Source: Bacteroidales bacterium (GTDB taxonomy: Bacteria; Bacteroidota; Bacteroidia; Bacteroidales; P3). From it: a DNA stretch of 64,000 nt. The stretch lies in the NCBI GenBank assembly GCA_017480245.1, contig JAFVBA010000024.1, positions 1 through 64,000 of the forward strand. Direction: 5' to 3'. Every line of letters begins with the position of its first letter. Within the stretch, counting starts at the first letter, position 1. Shown here piece after piece: positions 1 to 9,810 of the stretch. The translations under genes were made by a program, and so were the position numbers. The notes beneath the pieces were generated by a model, which saw only the letters and a list, made by a program, of their open reading frames with translations, had not been told where the DNA came from and made no database searches.

Positions 1-3000
1 GATTCTTGAGTCTTGAATGTAACACTTACCCAGTCGGAGTGTTTTTCATCACTGCAGTTAGCACGAACCTTAACCGTATAAGTAGTGTTTGCTGTCAATC
101 CTGTGCATTCATAAGATTTTGCACTTACTGTTACAGGCTCGGAAATACCTACTTGTACGTCGTAAGAATCTGCTTCACCTTCCCAAGTGATTGTTGCACC
201 GGTCTGTGTAACACTTACTGCCTGAACATTGGTTGGAGCAACACAATCCTCAGCACCCGCAGGGTCTGTCTTGAATGAGATTGTTACCCAATCGGATGTC
301 TTATCCTCGCCGCAGTTTGAACGAACTTTAGCAGTGTAAGAAGTGTTAGGCGTCAAGTTGTTGAATGTATATGTAGTAGCAGTGGTATTCTGGATTGTAC
401 CGTTATCCAACTGAACATCGTATGAAGAAGCGTTGCCCGTCCAAACGATAGTAACAGAATTTTGTGTCTGGCCTGTTACTGCAAGGTCTGTAGGTTCGTT
501 ACAAGGTTGAACAGCTGGTTCTGTAGTCGTTACACTCAATGAAGAAGACCATGCTGAAGTTGTACCGTCTTCGCAAACAGATTGTACTTTTACAGTGTAT
601 TCTGTTCCTGCAGTCAAACCATTGAAAGTATATGTGTTCGTTGTTACCTCAACTGCAGCTTCGTTATCACGCTGTACATTGTATTTTGCAGCAGTACCTG
701 TCCAAGAAACTGTGAAAGATGTCTCAGTTACATTAGATGATGCTAAATTAGTAGGTGCTGCACAAGGAACAGGCGCTTCATCATCGTTATATACATATAC
801 AGAATCTAATCCTATACCATCAGAGTTTTGAGGTACGCTCTTGAATGCAAACTGATAAGTAGCAGATGGATTAGGTAATGCAACGGTTGTCTTAGCCCAT
901 CCTGTGCTGCCTTGTGCTGTTTCATAGTCAGTTTCATCTATCTCTGAAAACAACTCTACCCATTCTTCTGAATCAGAAGTTCTGTAATATAGATAAAGTT
1001 CAGAAGATGTTCCGCTACTACTACTAAATTTAGGTCTGCAAGAATAGAAACTGATATATGGAGCAGTTTGCGCAGACAAATCAAATATAGGAGAAATCAA
1101 CCAAGATTCCTCTGAAGAAGCTCCTGTACCATATTCAGTATAAGCAAAGTTGCCTCCGTTGGTCATAGGATAGATATAATTATTATAAGCAGAAGAGGTG
1201 AATTTCCAAGGCTTTGTTCCGTTGTTAGCTGTCCAACAACCAAGGTCAGTATTAGTCATATCTGTAAATTCTTCTACCCAAGGCAATGTAGTAACTGTAC
1301 CGCAAGCTGTCTTGAATGTCTTAGTTTTAGATACAGTGTTCTCTCCGTCTTCACAAACAGTTTCTACATAATATTCGTATGAAGAAGAAGCATCCAAACC
1401 GGTAATAGTTGCTTTAGAATCACTGACTGCAACAGCATCTGACCATTCGGTTGCACCGGATTTTCTGTAATATACATTGTAAGAAGTACCCTCTACGGCG
1501 TCTTCTATAGTAACTACAGCCTGAGTTCCGGTTGCTGCAACAGAAGACTTCTTACTTGTAGCACAAGCAGGGATTTTCTCTAATGTAAGGTCATCAACAA
1601 ATACATAATCATCAGATGTTTCTGACCTCAAAGCAATATATTTGCCCTCACCTGTATAAGAAGCTAAAGATACTACATATTCTTCTGCAGAATTTGTCAA
1701 TGCGATTGATTCTATTTCAGTAAATGAATCAATATCTGTAGGGTCTGTCATAACACCTACAAGTATGTTTGCATTATATCCGCTTCCGTAGTATTTTTTA
1801 GAAGTGAAGGAAACTTGTAATGTTGAAACATCCAAACTTTCATCCAAGATAGGAAGAACAGCAGTATAGTTTCCGGCATAACCAATGTACAATGACTGAC
1901 CACCGTTAATAACTGCCCAACTGCTACTGCTTACATAAGGATAATTTGAAGAAGAAGATGTTGTTGCTCCTTTTATCCAACATGTAGGCATAGGATAATC
2001 TGACGTATATGCAGTGTTGTCATTTTCAAAGTCCCAAGTCTTTGGCAAGTCTGCTTCTGTCAAACCTTCGCAAGTAGTAGTGAATTTCTTAACTATAGAT
2101 GTAGGATAAGTTTCTTCACTGCCACCGCAAACGGCAGCAACTTTAACTTCGTAAGTTGTAGTAGCAGCCAAATCAGAGAATGAATATTCAGTTTCGTTAG
2201 CAGTTTCTTGCTGCCAATCTGTTGCATCACTTTCTTTGTAATAAACAATCCAAGAAGAAATGTTATCTCCAGCTTGATTCCAAGTAACTTTAGCACCGGA
2301 AGATGTAATCTCAGAAACTGTTACAGATGTAGGAGTTTCGCATTCTGGAACAAATCCGAATGTAATATTGTCTATATACCAACCATAACCGTTGGTACTT
2401 TCGTATTTGATAACAGGATAATAAACCTCAGCGTCTGCGTCAGCCTCGTAGTCAGAAAACTTAACCACTCTCGGTTCAAATGATGTAGGAGTACTCCATT
2501 CAGTTGCCTTAATAGTATCAACAACAGTCAATGTAGTTGCATCCGTAGGGTCTGTCATAACTCCGATTAGCATATAACCGTAGTCGGTTGCATTGTTACC
2601 AACAGGACGCAAATACAACTCCAATTGTGTAGCAGTAATATCACCTTCATAAGCAGGAAGTGCTACTGAAGTTCCGTTGTAATAGAAATACATTGCATTT
2701 GTTGGAGAAGGAGTATTAGCACCGTAAGAATAGATATAAGGATAATCAGGATGAGAAGTATTTAATCTTGTCCAACAGTTAGGTAATAAACCTGTGGATG
2801 AAGTATAATCATCAAATTTTTCAATATAAGGTAAATCATCGTCAGTTAGATTAACGCATTTGGTCCTAAAAGTTAAACTAACTTCGTCAGAAGATAAATC
2901 CTCACTACAAACTGTCTTCAAAGTAACGGTATAATCTGTTCCAGGATTAAGATCAGTTAATTCCAAAGAATTGCCAGTTATAGTCTCTGTAACTTCTTCA

Positions 3001-6000
3001 CCGTTGGCATTAGTATAAGTTGCTTCTACTGAATAGTCACTTTCTACCCAAGTAACAGTAGCAGAAGTAGGTGTTACATCCTCTGCTTTCAATCCGGCAG
3101 GAGCAGAACAAACTACAAGTTCGCCTTCAGAATCCCAAACATAAACAGAATCCAATCCTGTACCATCAGAGTCCTTTGCTATATTTTTAAATGCAAATTG
3201 ATATGTAGTTGAAGGCTCAGGTAATGCAACGGTTGTCTTTGCCCATCCTGTGTCTCCTTGTGCTGTTTCATAGTCGGTTACTTCTATCTCTGACCACAAC
3301 TCTACCCATTCTCCGTCAGGTGATGTTCTGTAATATAGATAAAGTTCAGAAGATTTACTACTATATTTAGGTCTGCAAGAATAGAAACTAATATAAGGAC
3401 TCTGAGTTTCGGACAAATCAAATATAGGAGAAATCAACCAAGATTCCTCAGAATCTCCAAAAGCAACATAAGCGAATTTGCCGCCATTAGTCATAGAATA
3501 AATATAACTATAATAATTTGTAGCAAAGCTCCAAGAGTTTGAACTATTATTGATAGCGGTCCAACAACCAAGGTCGGTATTACTCATATCTGTAAATTCT
3601 TCTACCCAAGGCAATTCCGTAATCTCTGCGCAAGCAGTTTTGAATGTGAATATCTTGGAAAGATAAGTCTTTCCGTCTTCTTCACAAATGGTTTCTATCT
3701 TGTATTGATAATTGGTCTGAGAAGTAAGACCCGTCAATTCTACTTGATTATCTGTAACCTCTATTGCGTCGCTCCAATCACTATCAGAAGTCTTTTTGTA
3801 ATAAAGATTGTATGTTATACCCTCTTTGGCGTCATTCAACTTGATAGTTGCAGAAGTAGGCAAAGCATCTGCCGTTGCGTTATATATTTTGTCGCAAGAA
3901 GGAATATGTCCGAACTCAACATCGTCTGCATACCAAGTATAATAGTTATATGCTGCTACGTATTTAATAGTAGGATAGAATTTTACATTGTCTTCCAACG
4001 TTACGTCTTCGTATGTAGCAATACATTCTTTATATACTGAAGAAGTCCAAGAAGTAGCAGGAAAAGATTTAACAGCCACGTAAGTATTGGTGTCTTCCAA
4101 ATCCGTTACATATCCTAATTCTATAGAACCGTAATAAGAAGATGTACCTCCAGGACGTAAATAAACAGACAACTGAGTTTGTGTAACATCACCTATATAA
4201 GCAGGAAGTGCAACAAAGTTGTTACCGTTATAATTACTGTACATATACAAAGATTTATTACCCGTATTTGCATAAGAAGTAGAGTTATATGCATAAGGGT
4301 AAGTAGAGTTAGGGTTCAATTTTGTCCAACAATTAGGAATAACGTTAGAATATTCTTCGAAACTTGTTGCATAAGGAAGATTCTCTTCTGTCAAGTCGAC
4401 ACATTCTGTTTTTAATGTATAAGTAGAACTCTTGGAAGACCAACCTTCTTCTTCGCAGTCTGAAGCAACACATACATAATATGATGATGAAGGAGACAAA
4501 TCACTCAAAGTAACAGTAGCATCATCGTAAACCTCAATAGAATCCCAGTCTGCTGCAGTAGTTTTTCTGTAATAAACTTTCCATGCAGTTTCTTCATTGT
4601 TTGCTGTCCAAGTAATAACGGCAGAATTGGATGTTACATCACTTGCAGTTACTGCCGAAGGAACTTTACAAGCAATGGCTGTGGTGAAAGAAACGGATTT
4701 TACTCCGGATTGCTCAGCACCACAGTCCGCCTTAACATAAATGGTATAATAAGTCTGTGGAGGAAGGTCAGATAACTCAAATTGAGTGTCTGTTACGACG
4801 GTAGAAACAGTATCTTCTCCGTCAAAATATTCCACAATGAAAGAACTTGCATCACTTTCCCAAGTAATAGTTGCAGTGTGGGCAGTTACCTCTGTAGCCT
4901 TTAAAGAAGCAACCACAGGACAAGTAACCTCTTTAATTGAAATATTATCAACAGCAGGAGGTTTCATATTAGTATTATCTCCCCAAGAATCATTAGTAAA
5001 GAAAAATACTAACTGGTAAGCAGTATTAGGAGTAAGAGTTATTTCCTTAGAAATCTTAGTCCAGTTCAATTGATCTTGTAAAGAATAAACAATAGAACCG
5101 TAATAAGTTGTAGGTAGAGCGTAATAAGTTGTAGGCAATGTAGTATCGGCTGGAATTACAAATGCATGCAAAGAATGCATTGCGTCTTTATTCTCACATT
5201 TAGCATCAAACTCTACCAAATAACCCATTCCGTCGCCTGTCTCAAAATTGATAATAGCATAAGAATTGGATGCGGTATATCCATCATAAGCGTATGAAGA
5301 AGCGTCTTTGGATACATACAAACTATGTCCGTCTTCATCTTCTCCGGTATAAGTATCAGTTCCTATAATCCAATGATTAACACCATCAACATTCTTAATA
5401 GATACGCCTGAATTGTCTTCCTCAAAATCTGTAAAGAAAGGAAGAGCTACAGGCTCAGCTGCGGTATAAACAGTAAGAGCAGCGGACGATACTTCCGTTC
5501 CGTCGCAATCAAAAGTTACATAAACAGAATAAGCAGTACCGGCATCCAATCCTTCTAAAGTATAGGATGTTTCGTAGGTAGTACCAATCATAGTGTAGTC
5601 TTCATCGTCGGCTGTTTTGTAATAAACATAATACTCAGAAACGTCTTCTTTCGCATTCCAACTAAGATTAATAGAAGAAGAAGTTACGCCGGCAGAAGCC
5701 AAACCGGAAATTTTGGAACATTTACCGACAATTGCAACATCATCAATTGCCATATGTCCGCCGTTTTGTCCTGCTTTATGAAAAGCAAGATAAATATCCT
5801 GTCCTTCATAATCCTCCAAACTTATTGCAATTTTGTAATAAGCATTGTCAGAAGTAATTCCGTAACCGACATCTGCTTTGTTCCAAACAGTTTCCAATAC
5901 TTCCATTGTGGAAGAATCTTGTGAAAGAGTTGAAACCTCAACAGTCAAAACGTCCAAAGAGTTATAATTACTCGGAGATTCTAACAACAAATAAAATATC

Positions 6001-6269
6001 AAAGAATCACCTTCTTGAGGTTTTAATGAAGGAGTAATCAAGTATGCACTGTAAGTGCCACTATAGTCCATGTAAGCACATCCGCTACTATTTCCATTAG
6101 CCATGGATGAATTCCACTCCCAATAGGAGCCACTATTAGCATACTGTAAAACCCAATCTTCAGGAGGGAAAGTATAGCTTTCAAAACCCTCATCTAACTT
6201 GTTTTGAGCAAAACCACCCGAGACGGCAAAGAATATTGCCCCGAGCAAAAAACCGATTGTTTTTTTCAT
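1..6269 (-). CDS. Giant secreted multi-domain adhesin (jelly-roll-like/FnIII modules), C-terminus outside window
   Basis: The frame is open from the ATG at 6269 to the window edge (about 2,089 codons), so the C-terminus is missing. It starts with a signal peptide (MKKTIGFLLGAIFFAVSGGF, cleavage after about residue 22). About seven units of 150-180 residues follow, each opening with motifs such as LPWVEEFTDM or NCWTRLN and resembling the choice-of-anchor/cleaved-adhesin (MAM-like) fold. They alternate with about ten FnIII domains carrying the usual YxVxYRK and LxPxTxYTVxVRxxC patterns. Two unit types recur almost verbatim: about 785-1330 against 3130-3660, and about 2340-2860 against 3900-4410. 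The architecture is that of Bacteroidetes cell-surface proteins, which usually end in a T9SS sorting domain; that end is not visible, so the export route is inferred. Likely roles are adhesion or glycan/protein binding. No catalytic motif was recognised in the visible part. Confidence 0.9.
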   Translation of the reverse strand, partial: MKKTIGFLLGAIFFAVSGGFAQNKLDEGFESYTFPPEDWVLQYANSGSYWEWNSSMANGNSSGCAYMDYSGTYSAYLITPSLKPQEGDSLIFYLLLESPSNYNSLDVLTVEVSTLSQDSSTMEVLETVWNKADVGYGITSDNAYYKIAISLEDYEGQDIYLAFHKAGQNGGHMAIDDVAIVGKCSKISGLASAGVTSSSINLSWNAKEDVSEYYVYYKTADDEDYTMIGTTYETSYTLEGLDAGTAYSVYVTFDCDGTEVSSAALTVYTAAEPVALPFFTDFEEDNSGVSIKNVDGVNHWIIGTDTYTGEDEDGHSLYVSKDASSYAYDGYTASNSYAIINFETGDGMGYLVEFDAKCENKDAMHSLHAFVIPADTTLPTTYYALPTTYYGSIVYSLQDQLNWTKISKEITLTPNTAYQLVFFFTNDSWGDNTNMKPPAVDNISIKEVTCPVVASLKATEVTAHTATITWESDASSFIVEYFDGEDTVSTVVTDTQFELSDLPPQTYYTIYVKADCGAEQSGVKSVSFTTAIACKVPSAVTASDVTSNSAVITWTANNEETAWKVYYRKTTAADWDSIEVYDDATVTLSDLSPSSSYYVCVASDCEEEGWSSKSSTYTLKTECVDLTEENLPYATSFEEYSNVIPNCWTKLNPNSTYPYAYNSTSYANTGNKSLYMYSNYNGNNFVALPAYIGDVTQTQLSVYLRPGGTSSYYGSIELGYVTDLEDTNTYVAVKSFPATSWTSSVYKECIATYEDVTLEDNVKFYPTIKYVAAYNYYTWYADDVEFGHIPSCDKIYNATADALPTSATIKLNDAKEGITYNLYYKKTSDSDWSDAIEVTDNQVELTGLTSQTNYQYKIETICEEDGKTYLSKIFTFKTACAEITELPWVEEFTDMSNTDLGCWTAINNSSNSWSFATNYYSYIYSMTNGGKFAYVAFGDSEESWLISPIFDLSETQSPYISFYSCRPKYSSKSSELYLYYRTSPDGEWVELWSEIEVTDYETAQGDTGWAKTTVALPEPSTTYQFAFKNIAKDSDGTGLDSVYVWDSEGELVVCSAPAGLKAEDVTPTSATVTWVESDYSVEATYTNANGEEVTETITGNSLELTDLNPGTDYTVTLKTVCSEDLSSDEVSLTFRTKCVNLTDDDLPYIEKFDDYTSSTGLLPNCWTRLNTSHPDYPYIYSYGANTPSPTNAMYFYYNGTSVALPAYEGDITATQLELYLRPVGNNATDYGYMLIGVMTDPTDATTLTVVDTIKATEWSTPTSFEPRVVKFSDYEADADAEVYYPVIKYESTNGYGWYIDNITFGFVPECETPTSVTVSEITSSGAKVTWNQAGDNISSWIVYYKESDATDWQQETANETEYSFSDLAATTTYEVKVAAVCGGSEETYPTSIVKKFTTTCEGLTEADLPKTWDFENDNTAYTSDYPMPTCWIKGATTSSSSNYPYVSSSSWAVINGGQSLYIGYAGNYTAVLPILDESLDVSTLQVSFTSKKYYGSGYNANILVGVMTDPTDIDSFTEIESIALTNSAEEYVVSLASYTGEGKYIALRSETSDDYVFVDDLTLEKIPACATSKKSSVAATGTQAVVTIEDAVEGTSYNVYYRKSGATEWSDAVAVSDSKATITGLDASSSYEYYVETVCEDGENTVSKTKTFKTACGTVTTLPWVEEFTDMTNTDLGCWTANNGTKPWKFTSSAYNNYIYPMTNGGNFAYTEYGTGASSEESWLISPIFDLSAQTAPYISFYSCRPKFSSSSGTSSELYLYYRTSDSEEWVELFSEIDETDYETAQGSTGWAKTTVALPNPSATYQFAFKSVPQNSDGIGLDSVYVYNDDEAPVPCAAPTNLASSNVTETSFTVSWTGTAAKYNVQRDNEAAVEVTTNTYTFNGLTAGTEYTVKVQSVCEDGTTSAWSSSLSVTTTEPAVQPCNEPTDLAVTGQTQNSVTIVWTGNASSYDVQLDNGTIQNTTATTYTFNNLTPNTSYTAKVRSNCGEDKTSDWVTISFKTDPAGAEDCVAPTNVQAVSVTQTGATITWEGEADSYDVQVGISEPVTVSAKSYECTGLTANTTYTVKVRANCSDEKHSDWVSVTFKTQE

Positions 6270-6409
6270 CTTAAAATTTGTATTAAGTTGTACATAAATG
6301 TTAATTTTTTCTAATTTGTTTAATTATCCATGTTAAAGTATTCGTAAGTCGGAAAAGTTTTGTCAGTCTTGTTTAACACTCCTATTTAATAAAAACGCTT
6401 TAACAGTTG

Positions 6410-6443
6410 CAAAGATAATCTTTTTTTCTCTATCAACCAAAAA
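6410..6443 (-). promoter_or_regulatory. Promoter of the giant adhesin gene
   Basis: Read leftward, TATCTTTG at 6417-6410 matches the Bacteroidetes -7 element TAnnTTTG. A T/G-rich TTTGGTTG-like stretch about 20 bp upstream can serve as the -33 element. The predicted start near 6403 leaves a leader of about 135 nt before the ATG at 6269. A C10 tract (6461-6470) lies just upstream of the -33 region. Confidence 0.6.
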
Positions 6444-6460
6444 TTTTTAACACTTTTTTA

Positions 6461-6470
6461 CCCCCCCCCC
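6461..6470. repeat. C10 homopolymer tract upstream of adhesin promoter
   Basis: Ten consecutive C residues sit in otherwise AT-rich DNA, roughly 45-55 bp upstream of the -7 element of the leftward adhesin gene. Long G/C tracts next to promoters of surface genes can vary in length by slipped-strand mispairing and so tune expression. Phase variation here is an inference from position only. Confidence 0.6.
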
Positions 6471-6575
6471 TCGATAAATTATTGTAAATCATAATATTAT
6501 TTTTATAATATATTATTTTAATCTTTCAATATAACTGCTTATTTTCTTTACTCAATTGCCTAAAAATCCCATTTT

Positions 6576-6682
6576 GTGCGAGCCGCACAGGCAATTTTTA
6601 CTTATTAAAATAAAATCCCATTTCAGTAAATTGTTTTCTGAAATTAGTAAAATGTTTCTTGAAAACAATTTTGTAAAACGGG
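6576..6682. repeat. Foldback (MITE-like) element, partial copy 1
   Basis: One end carries the terminal motif GCCGCACAGGCAATTT, also found at 34741-34755 and, inverted, at 34902-34925, 58234-58258 and 62106-62130. It is followed by the shared core CAGTAAATTGTTTTCTGAAA. The opposite terminal repeat is not recognisable, so this looks like a half or decayed copy. The rest of the gene-free stretch 6270-6836 holds the adhesin leader and promoter, the C tract and AT-rich filler with no other coding signal. Confidence 0.6.
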
Positions 6683-6836
6683 GTGTTATTTTTGGTGATT
6701 TTGGAGATTTGGTTTTGTGGAGAATTTTTGAGGTGTTAACGTTTTTGAGGTTACTACGTTTTTCGGCGTTTTTTTTGTGAAATCGGCGAAAAAGTGTGGA
6801 ACCTCATGAACAACGTTCCGTACGTTTATTTCTTTG

Positions 6837-8117
6837 CTAATTTTCAGCCGTTTTCAGAACAAAAACCTTTATATCTTCCAAAACCTGCGGTGCAATCGTT
6901 TGTTCTATCTGTGAATATTCGTCAGGATTTCCCGTCTTGCACGTCTGGAACAGATGATTGAGTTCAGGATAAAGTTTCACTTCTTTAGTTTTAGATGACT
7001 TCGGCAGATTCTTTTCCATCGCCGACAAATTTATTTCCGCCAATACCTGCATATCTTTACCGCCTTGCAAGATAAGAAGCGGAAGTTTGAGTTTTTTCAG
7101 ATACTTCGCAGGCTCAAATTTATAGAAATAATCCAACCAAAGACCGTTCAACGTGTTAGTATCGTACTTTGCGCTGTTGATTTCTTGCAGTGCTTCGGTA
7201 ATTTCACTTTCCGTTGCACCGTTCAAACGCATAATCGCCTCGGTTTGTGAAATCAAAATATCTTTTCCCGACACGAAAGGCGCAGCCATAAGTATCAACC
7301 CTTTCAAATCCGAGTATTGCGCTCCTAAAATCTGACAAATCATTCCTCCCTCGCTGTGTCCGAGAACAAAAATATTGTTTTTGTCTATCATTTCTTCTTT
7401 TTTGAGCATTTCTATTGCATGGCGGGTGTCCATAGAGAAATCATAAGTCGTTCCTTTGTACATATTGGTATCCGTTGAGCCGAATCCTCTGTCATCATAG
7501 CGGAAAACTGCAATTCCGTTCTTTGTTAAGTAATCGGCAATCACCATAAAAGGTTTGTGTTTGTAGATTTCCTCGTCGCGATTCTGACATCCGCTTCCCG
7601 AAACCAACACAACAAGCGGATATTTCTTATTATCTTTCGGATAAGTCAGCATTCCGTGAAAAGTATATTCGCTATTAGGATTTTTAAACGTCAATTCTTT
7701 TTCGTTATAGTTAAACGGAGGTTTGGGAGTTTGCGGACGGGCGAAAGTAAATAATGATTCAGTTCTGTAAAAAGTTATTTCAGTATTAAGAAGACCTTGT
7801 TTGAACGTGCCTTTAAGTATTTGTTTGCCCTCAGAATATGCCAAACGGGTCTTGATTCCCATATTGGAGATATTGAATTTAACGCTGTCATTAGTAAATT
7901 TCGTTTTCGTGGCGGCAAACAGTTGTTCGGTTTGGGCAGGAGAACCCATATATAATATAGTAGTGTCTTTCGTTTGGACTATTCGCAGGGTTAATGGCAT
8001 GGATTGCCCTTGCGCTACATTCAAATCTCCTTTATAATATAAGGTATCTTGTGCCAATGAAATAATTGCCGCACAAAGAAGATTGAAAATAAAAAGGAAG
8101 ATTGGTTTTCTGTTCAT
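6837..8117 (-). CDS. Secreted alpha/beta-fold hydrolase (serine esterase/peptidase type)
   Basis: This 426-residue protein has a signal peptide (cleavage near residue 22, SLAQ/DT). An N-terminal beta-rich region (about 25-130) precedes an alpha/beta hydrolase domain (about 150-425). The nucleophile elbow GHSEGG places the serine at residue 255. Asp355 in GGKDMQV and His388 in ELNHLF complete the expected triad, and GSGCQNRD near 173 fits the oxyanion loop. Family members hydrolyse esters, or occasionally peptides, in the periplasm; the substrate cannot be told from sequence. It is transcribed leftward, 85 bp downstream of proS, and could be cotranscribed with it or have its own promoter. Confidence 0.85.
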   Translation of the reverse strand: MNRKPIFLFIFNLLCAAIISLAQDTLYYKGDLNVAQGQSMPLTLRIVQTKDTTILYMGSPAQTEQLFAATKTKFTNDSVKFNISNMGIKTRLAYSEGKQILKGTFKQGLLNTEITFYRTESLFTFARPQTPKPPFNYNEKELTFKNPNSEYTFHGMLTYPKDNKKYPLVVLVSGSGCQNRDEEIYKHKPFMVIADYLTKNGIAVFRYDDRGFGSTDTNMYKGTTYDFSMDTRHAIEMLKKEEMIDKNNIFVLGHSEGGMICQILGAQYSDLKGLILMAAPFVSGKDILISQTEAIMRLNGATESEITEALQEINSAKYDTNTLNGLWLDYFYKFEPAKYLKKLKLPLLILQGGKDMQVLAEINLSAMEKNLPKSSKTKEVKLYPELNHLFQTCKTGNPDEYSQIEQTIAPQVLEDIKVFVLKTAEN

Positions 8118-8202
8118 TTTTTTATTCAGTTATTTGTTACAATAGGGTTTATAAGCCCGATAAACTTATAAACCCCATCTTGATTATATCTTTTACAAAT
8201 TA

Positions 8203-9675
8203 TTAATAATTTCTTGCGAATACCACTCTGCGTTTTGAAGGTTTGCCTGTATAAATACATTTACCGTCTTCTTCAGATGCATCCAAAGGAATACAACGTA
8301 TGGTTGCTTTGGTTTCTTCTTTGATTTTTTCCTCAGTTTCAGGCGTTCCGTCCCAATGACACATCAAAAATCCGCCTTTTTCTATCTCTTGTTTGAATTC
8401 TTCCCAAGTATCAACATTACGAGTCTTTGATGCACGCAAGTCATACGCCTTTTTGAACAGGTTGTCTTGTATATCCGTCAAAAGAGATTCACACTTTGAT
8501 ATGATTTCATCTTTATGTATTATCTCTTTTTCGCAGGTATCGCGACGGAAAATCTCAACTTTGTCTTCTTTTAAGTCTCTTGCACCTAATGTTATACGGA
8601 CAGGAACTCCTTTGAACTCATATTCGTTGAATTTCCAACCCGGTTTTGTCTTTTCGTCGTCATCATATTTGATGGATATGTCTTTTGCTTTCAGGGTTGA
8701 GATAACATTGTCAGCTATCTCGTCTATCTGCGCTTTTTCTTCCGCAGTCTTGTAAATAGGAACGATGACAACTTGTATCGGTGCAAGATAAGGGGGCAAT
8801 ACCAAACCGTTATCGTCTGAGTGAGTCATAATTAACGCTCCCATCAATCGCGTTGATACACCCCAAGAGGTTGCCCAAACGTATTCTAACTTATTTTCTT
8901 TTGACAGGAACTTAACGTCAAATGCTTTTGCGAAGTTTTGTCCCAAGAAATGCGATGTTCCCGCCTGCAAAGCCTTACCGTCCTGCATCATTGCCTCAAT
9001 ACAATAAGTTTCTACTGCACCTGCAAATCTTTCGTTGGCACTTTTTACTCCTCTTATAACAGGCATAGCCATATATTTCTCTGCAAAATCTGCATAAACG
9101 TGCATCATCTTTATTGTTTCTGCCTCTGCCTCCTCGCTCGTTGCGTGTGCAGTGTGTCCTTCTTGCCAAAGAAATTCGGCAGTACGCAAAAACATACGCG
9201 TTCTCATCTCCCAACGGACTACATTTGCCCATTGGTTACATAAAATAGGCAAATCTCTGTAGGATTTTATCCATTTGCGGTATGTATCCCAGATAATAGT
9301 TTCGGAAGTTGGTCTTACAATCAATTCTTCTTCCAATTTAGCCGACGGGTCGGGAATAAGACCGTTGCCGTTAGGGTTTTTAGCCAAACGGTGATGGGTT
9401 ACAACAGCGCATTCCTTAGCAAAACCTTCTACATGTTCCGCTTCCTTTTCAAAAAAGGACTTAGGAATAAACAAAGGAAAGTAAGCGTTTTGGTGTCCTG
9501 TCTTTTTGAACAACTTATCCAAAGTATGCTGCATTTTTTCCCATATTGCATAGCCGTAAGGTTTGATAACCATACAACCTCTTACCGAAGAATTCTCTGC
9601 CAAATCAGCTCTTACTACGAGCTCATTATACCATTCTGAATAGTTTTCACTTCTCGTTACAAAATCTTTTGCCAT
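8203..9675 (-). CDS. proS: Prolyl-tRNA synthetase, archaeal/eukaryotic-type (short form)
   Basis: The 490-residue product charges tRNA-Pro with proline in the cytosol. It has the class II catalytic core with motif 2 and motif 3 regions ([36 protein letters not shown]), then an anticodon-binding domain and the zinc-binding-type C-terminus of the archaeal/eukaryotic form, ending in Tyr. It lacks the YbaK-like editing insertion of the long bacterial form. I chose the ATG at 9675 ([15 protein letters not shown]): an in-frame upstream start at 9762 would add 29 unlikely residues and overlap the -7 element TAATTTTG at 9767-9760, so it would precede the transcript start. The leader contains a small AATGCC/GGCATT hairpin. 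Confidence 0.95.
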   Translation of the reverse strand: MAKDFVTRSENYSEWYNELVVRADLAENSSVRGCMVIKPYGYAIWEKMQHTLDKLFKKTGHQNAYFPLFIPKSFFEKEAEHVEGFAKECAVVTHHRLAKNPNGNGLIPDPSAKLEEELIVRPTSETIIWDTYRKWIKSYRDLPILCNQWANVVRWEMRTRMFLRTAEFLWQEGHTAHATSEEAEAETIKMMHVYADFAEKYMAMPVIRGVKSANERFAGAVETYCIEAMMQDGKALQAGTSHFLGQNFAKAFDVKFLSKENKLEYVWATSWGVSTRLMGALIMTHSDDNGLVLPPYLAPIQVVIVPIYKTAEEKAQIDEIADNVISTLKAKDISIKYDDDEKTKPGWKFNEYEFKGVPVRITLGARDLKEDKVEIFRRDTCEKEIIHKDEIISKCESLLTDIQDNLFKKAYDLRASKTRNVDTWEEFKQEIEKGGFLMCHWDGTPETEEKIKEETKATIRCIPLDASEEDGKCIYTGKPSKRRVVFARNY

Positions 9676-9759
9676 TATTTTATTGTGTTTTGGTATAGTT
9701 TTTGTTAAATTTCTACTGCGAAATGCCGTTCTGCAAAATTCTTTCGCCGAATGGCATTG

Positions 9760-9767
9760 CAAAATTA
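9760..9767 (-). promoter_or_regulatory. -7 promoter element of proS
   Basis: TAATTTTG read leftward matches TAnnTTTG. It predicts a transcript start near 9753 and a leader of about 78 nt, which supports the internal proS start at 9675. Confidence 0.6.
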
Positions 9768-9810
9768 CAAAAAGTTGAACTATTTAAAAGAAATTTGAGG
9801 AGGTTATTTT

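Noticed and set aside
9676..9767. T-box-like leader before proS
   Set aside because: Only a small hairpin is present. The conserved T-box sequence and antiterminator are missing, and the element is not expected in this phylum.
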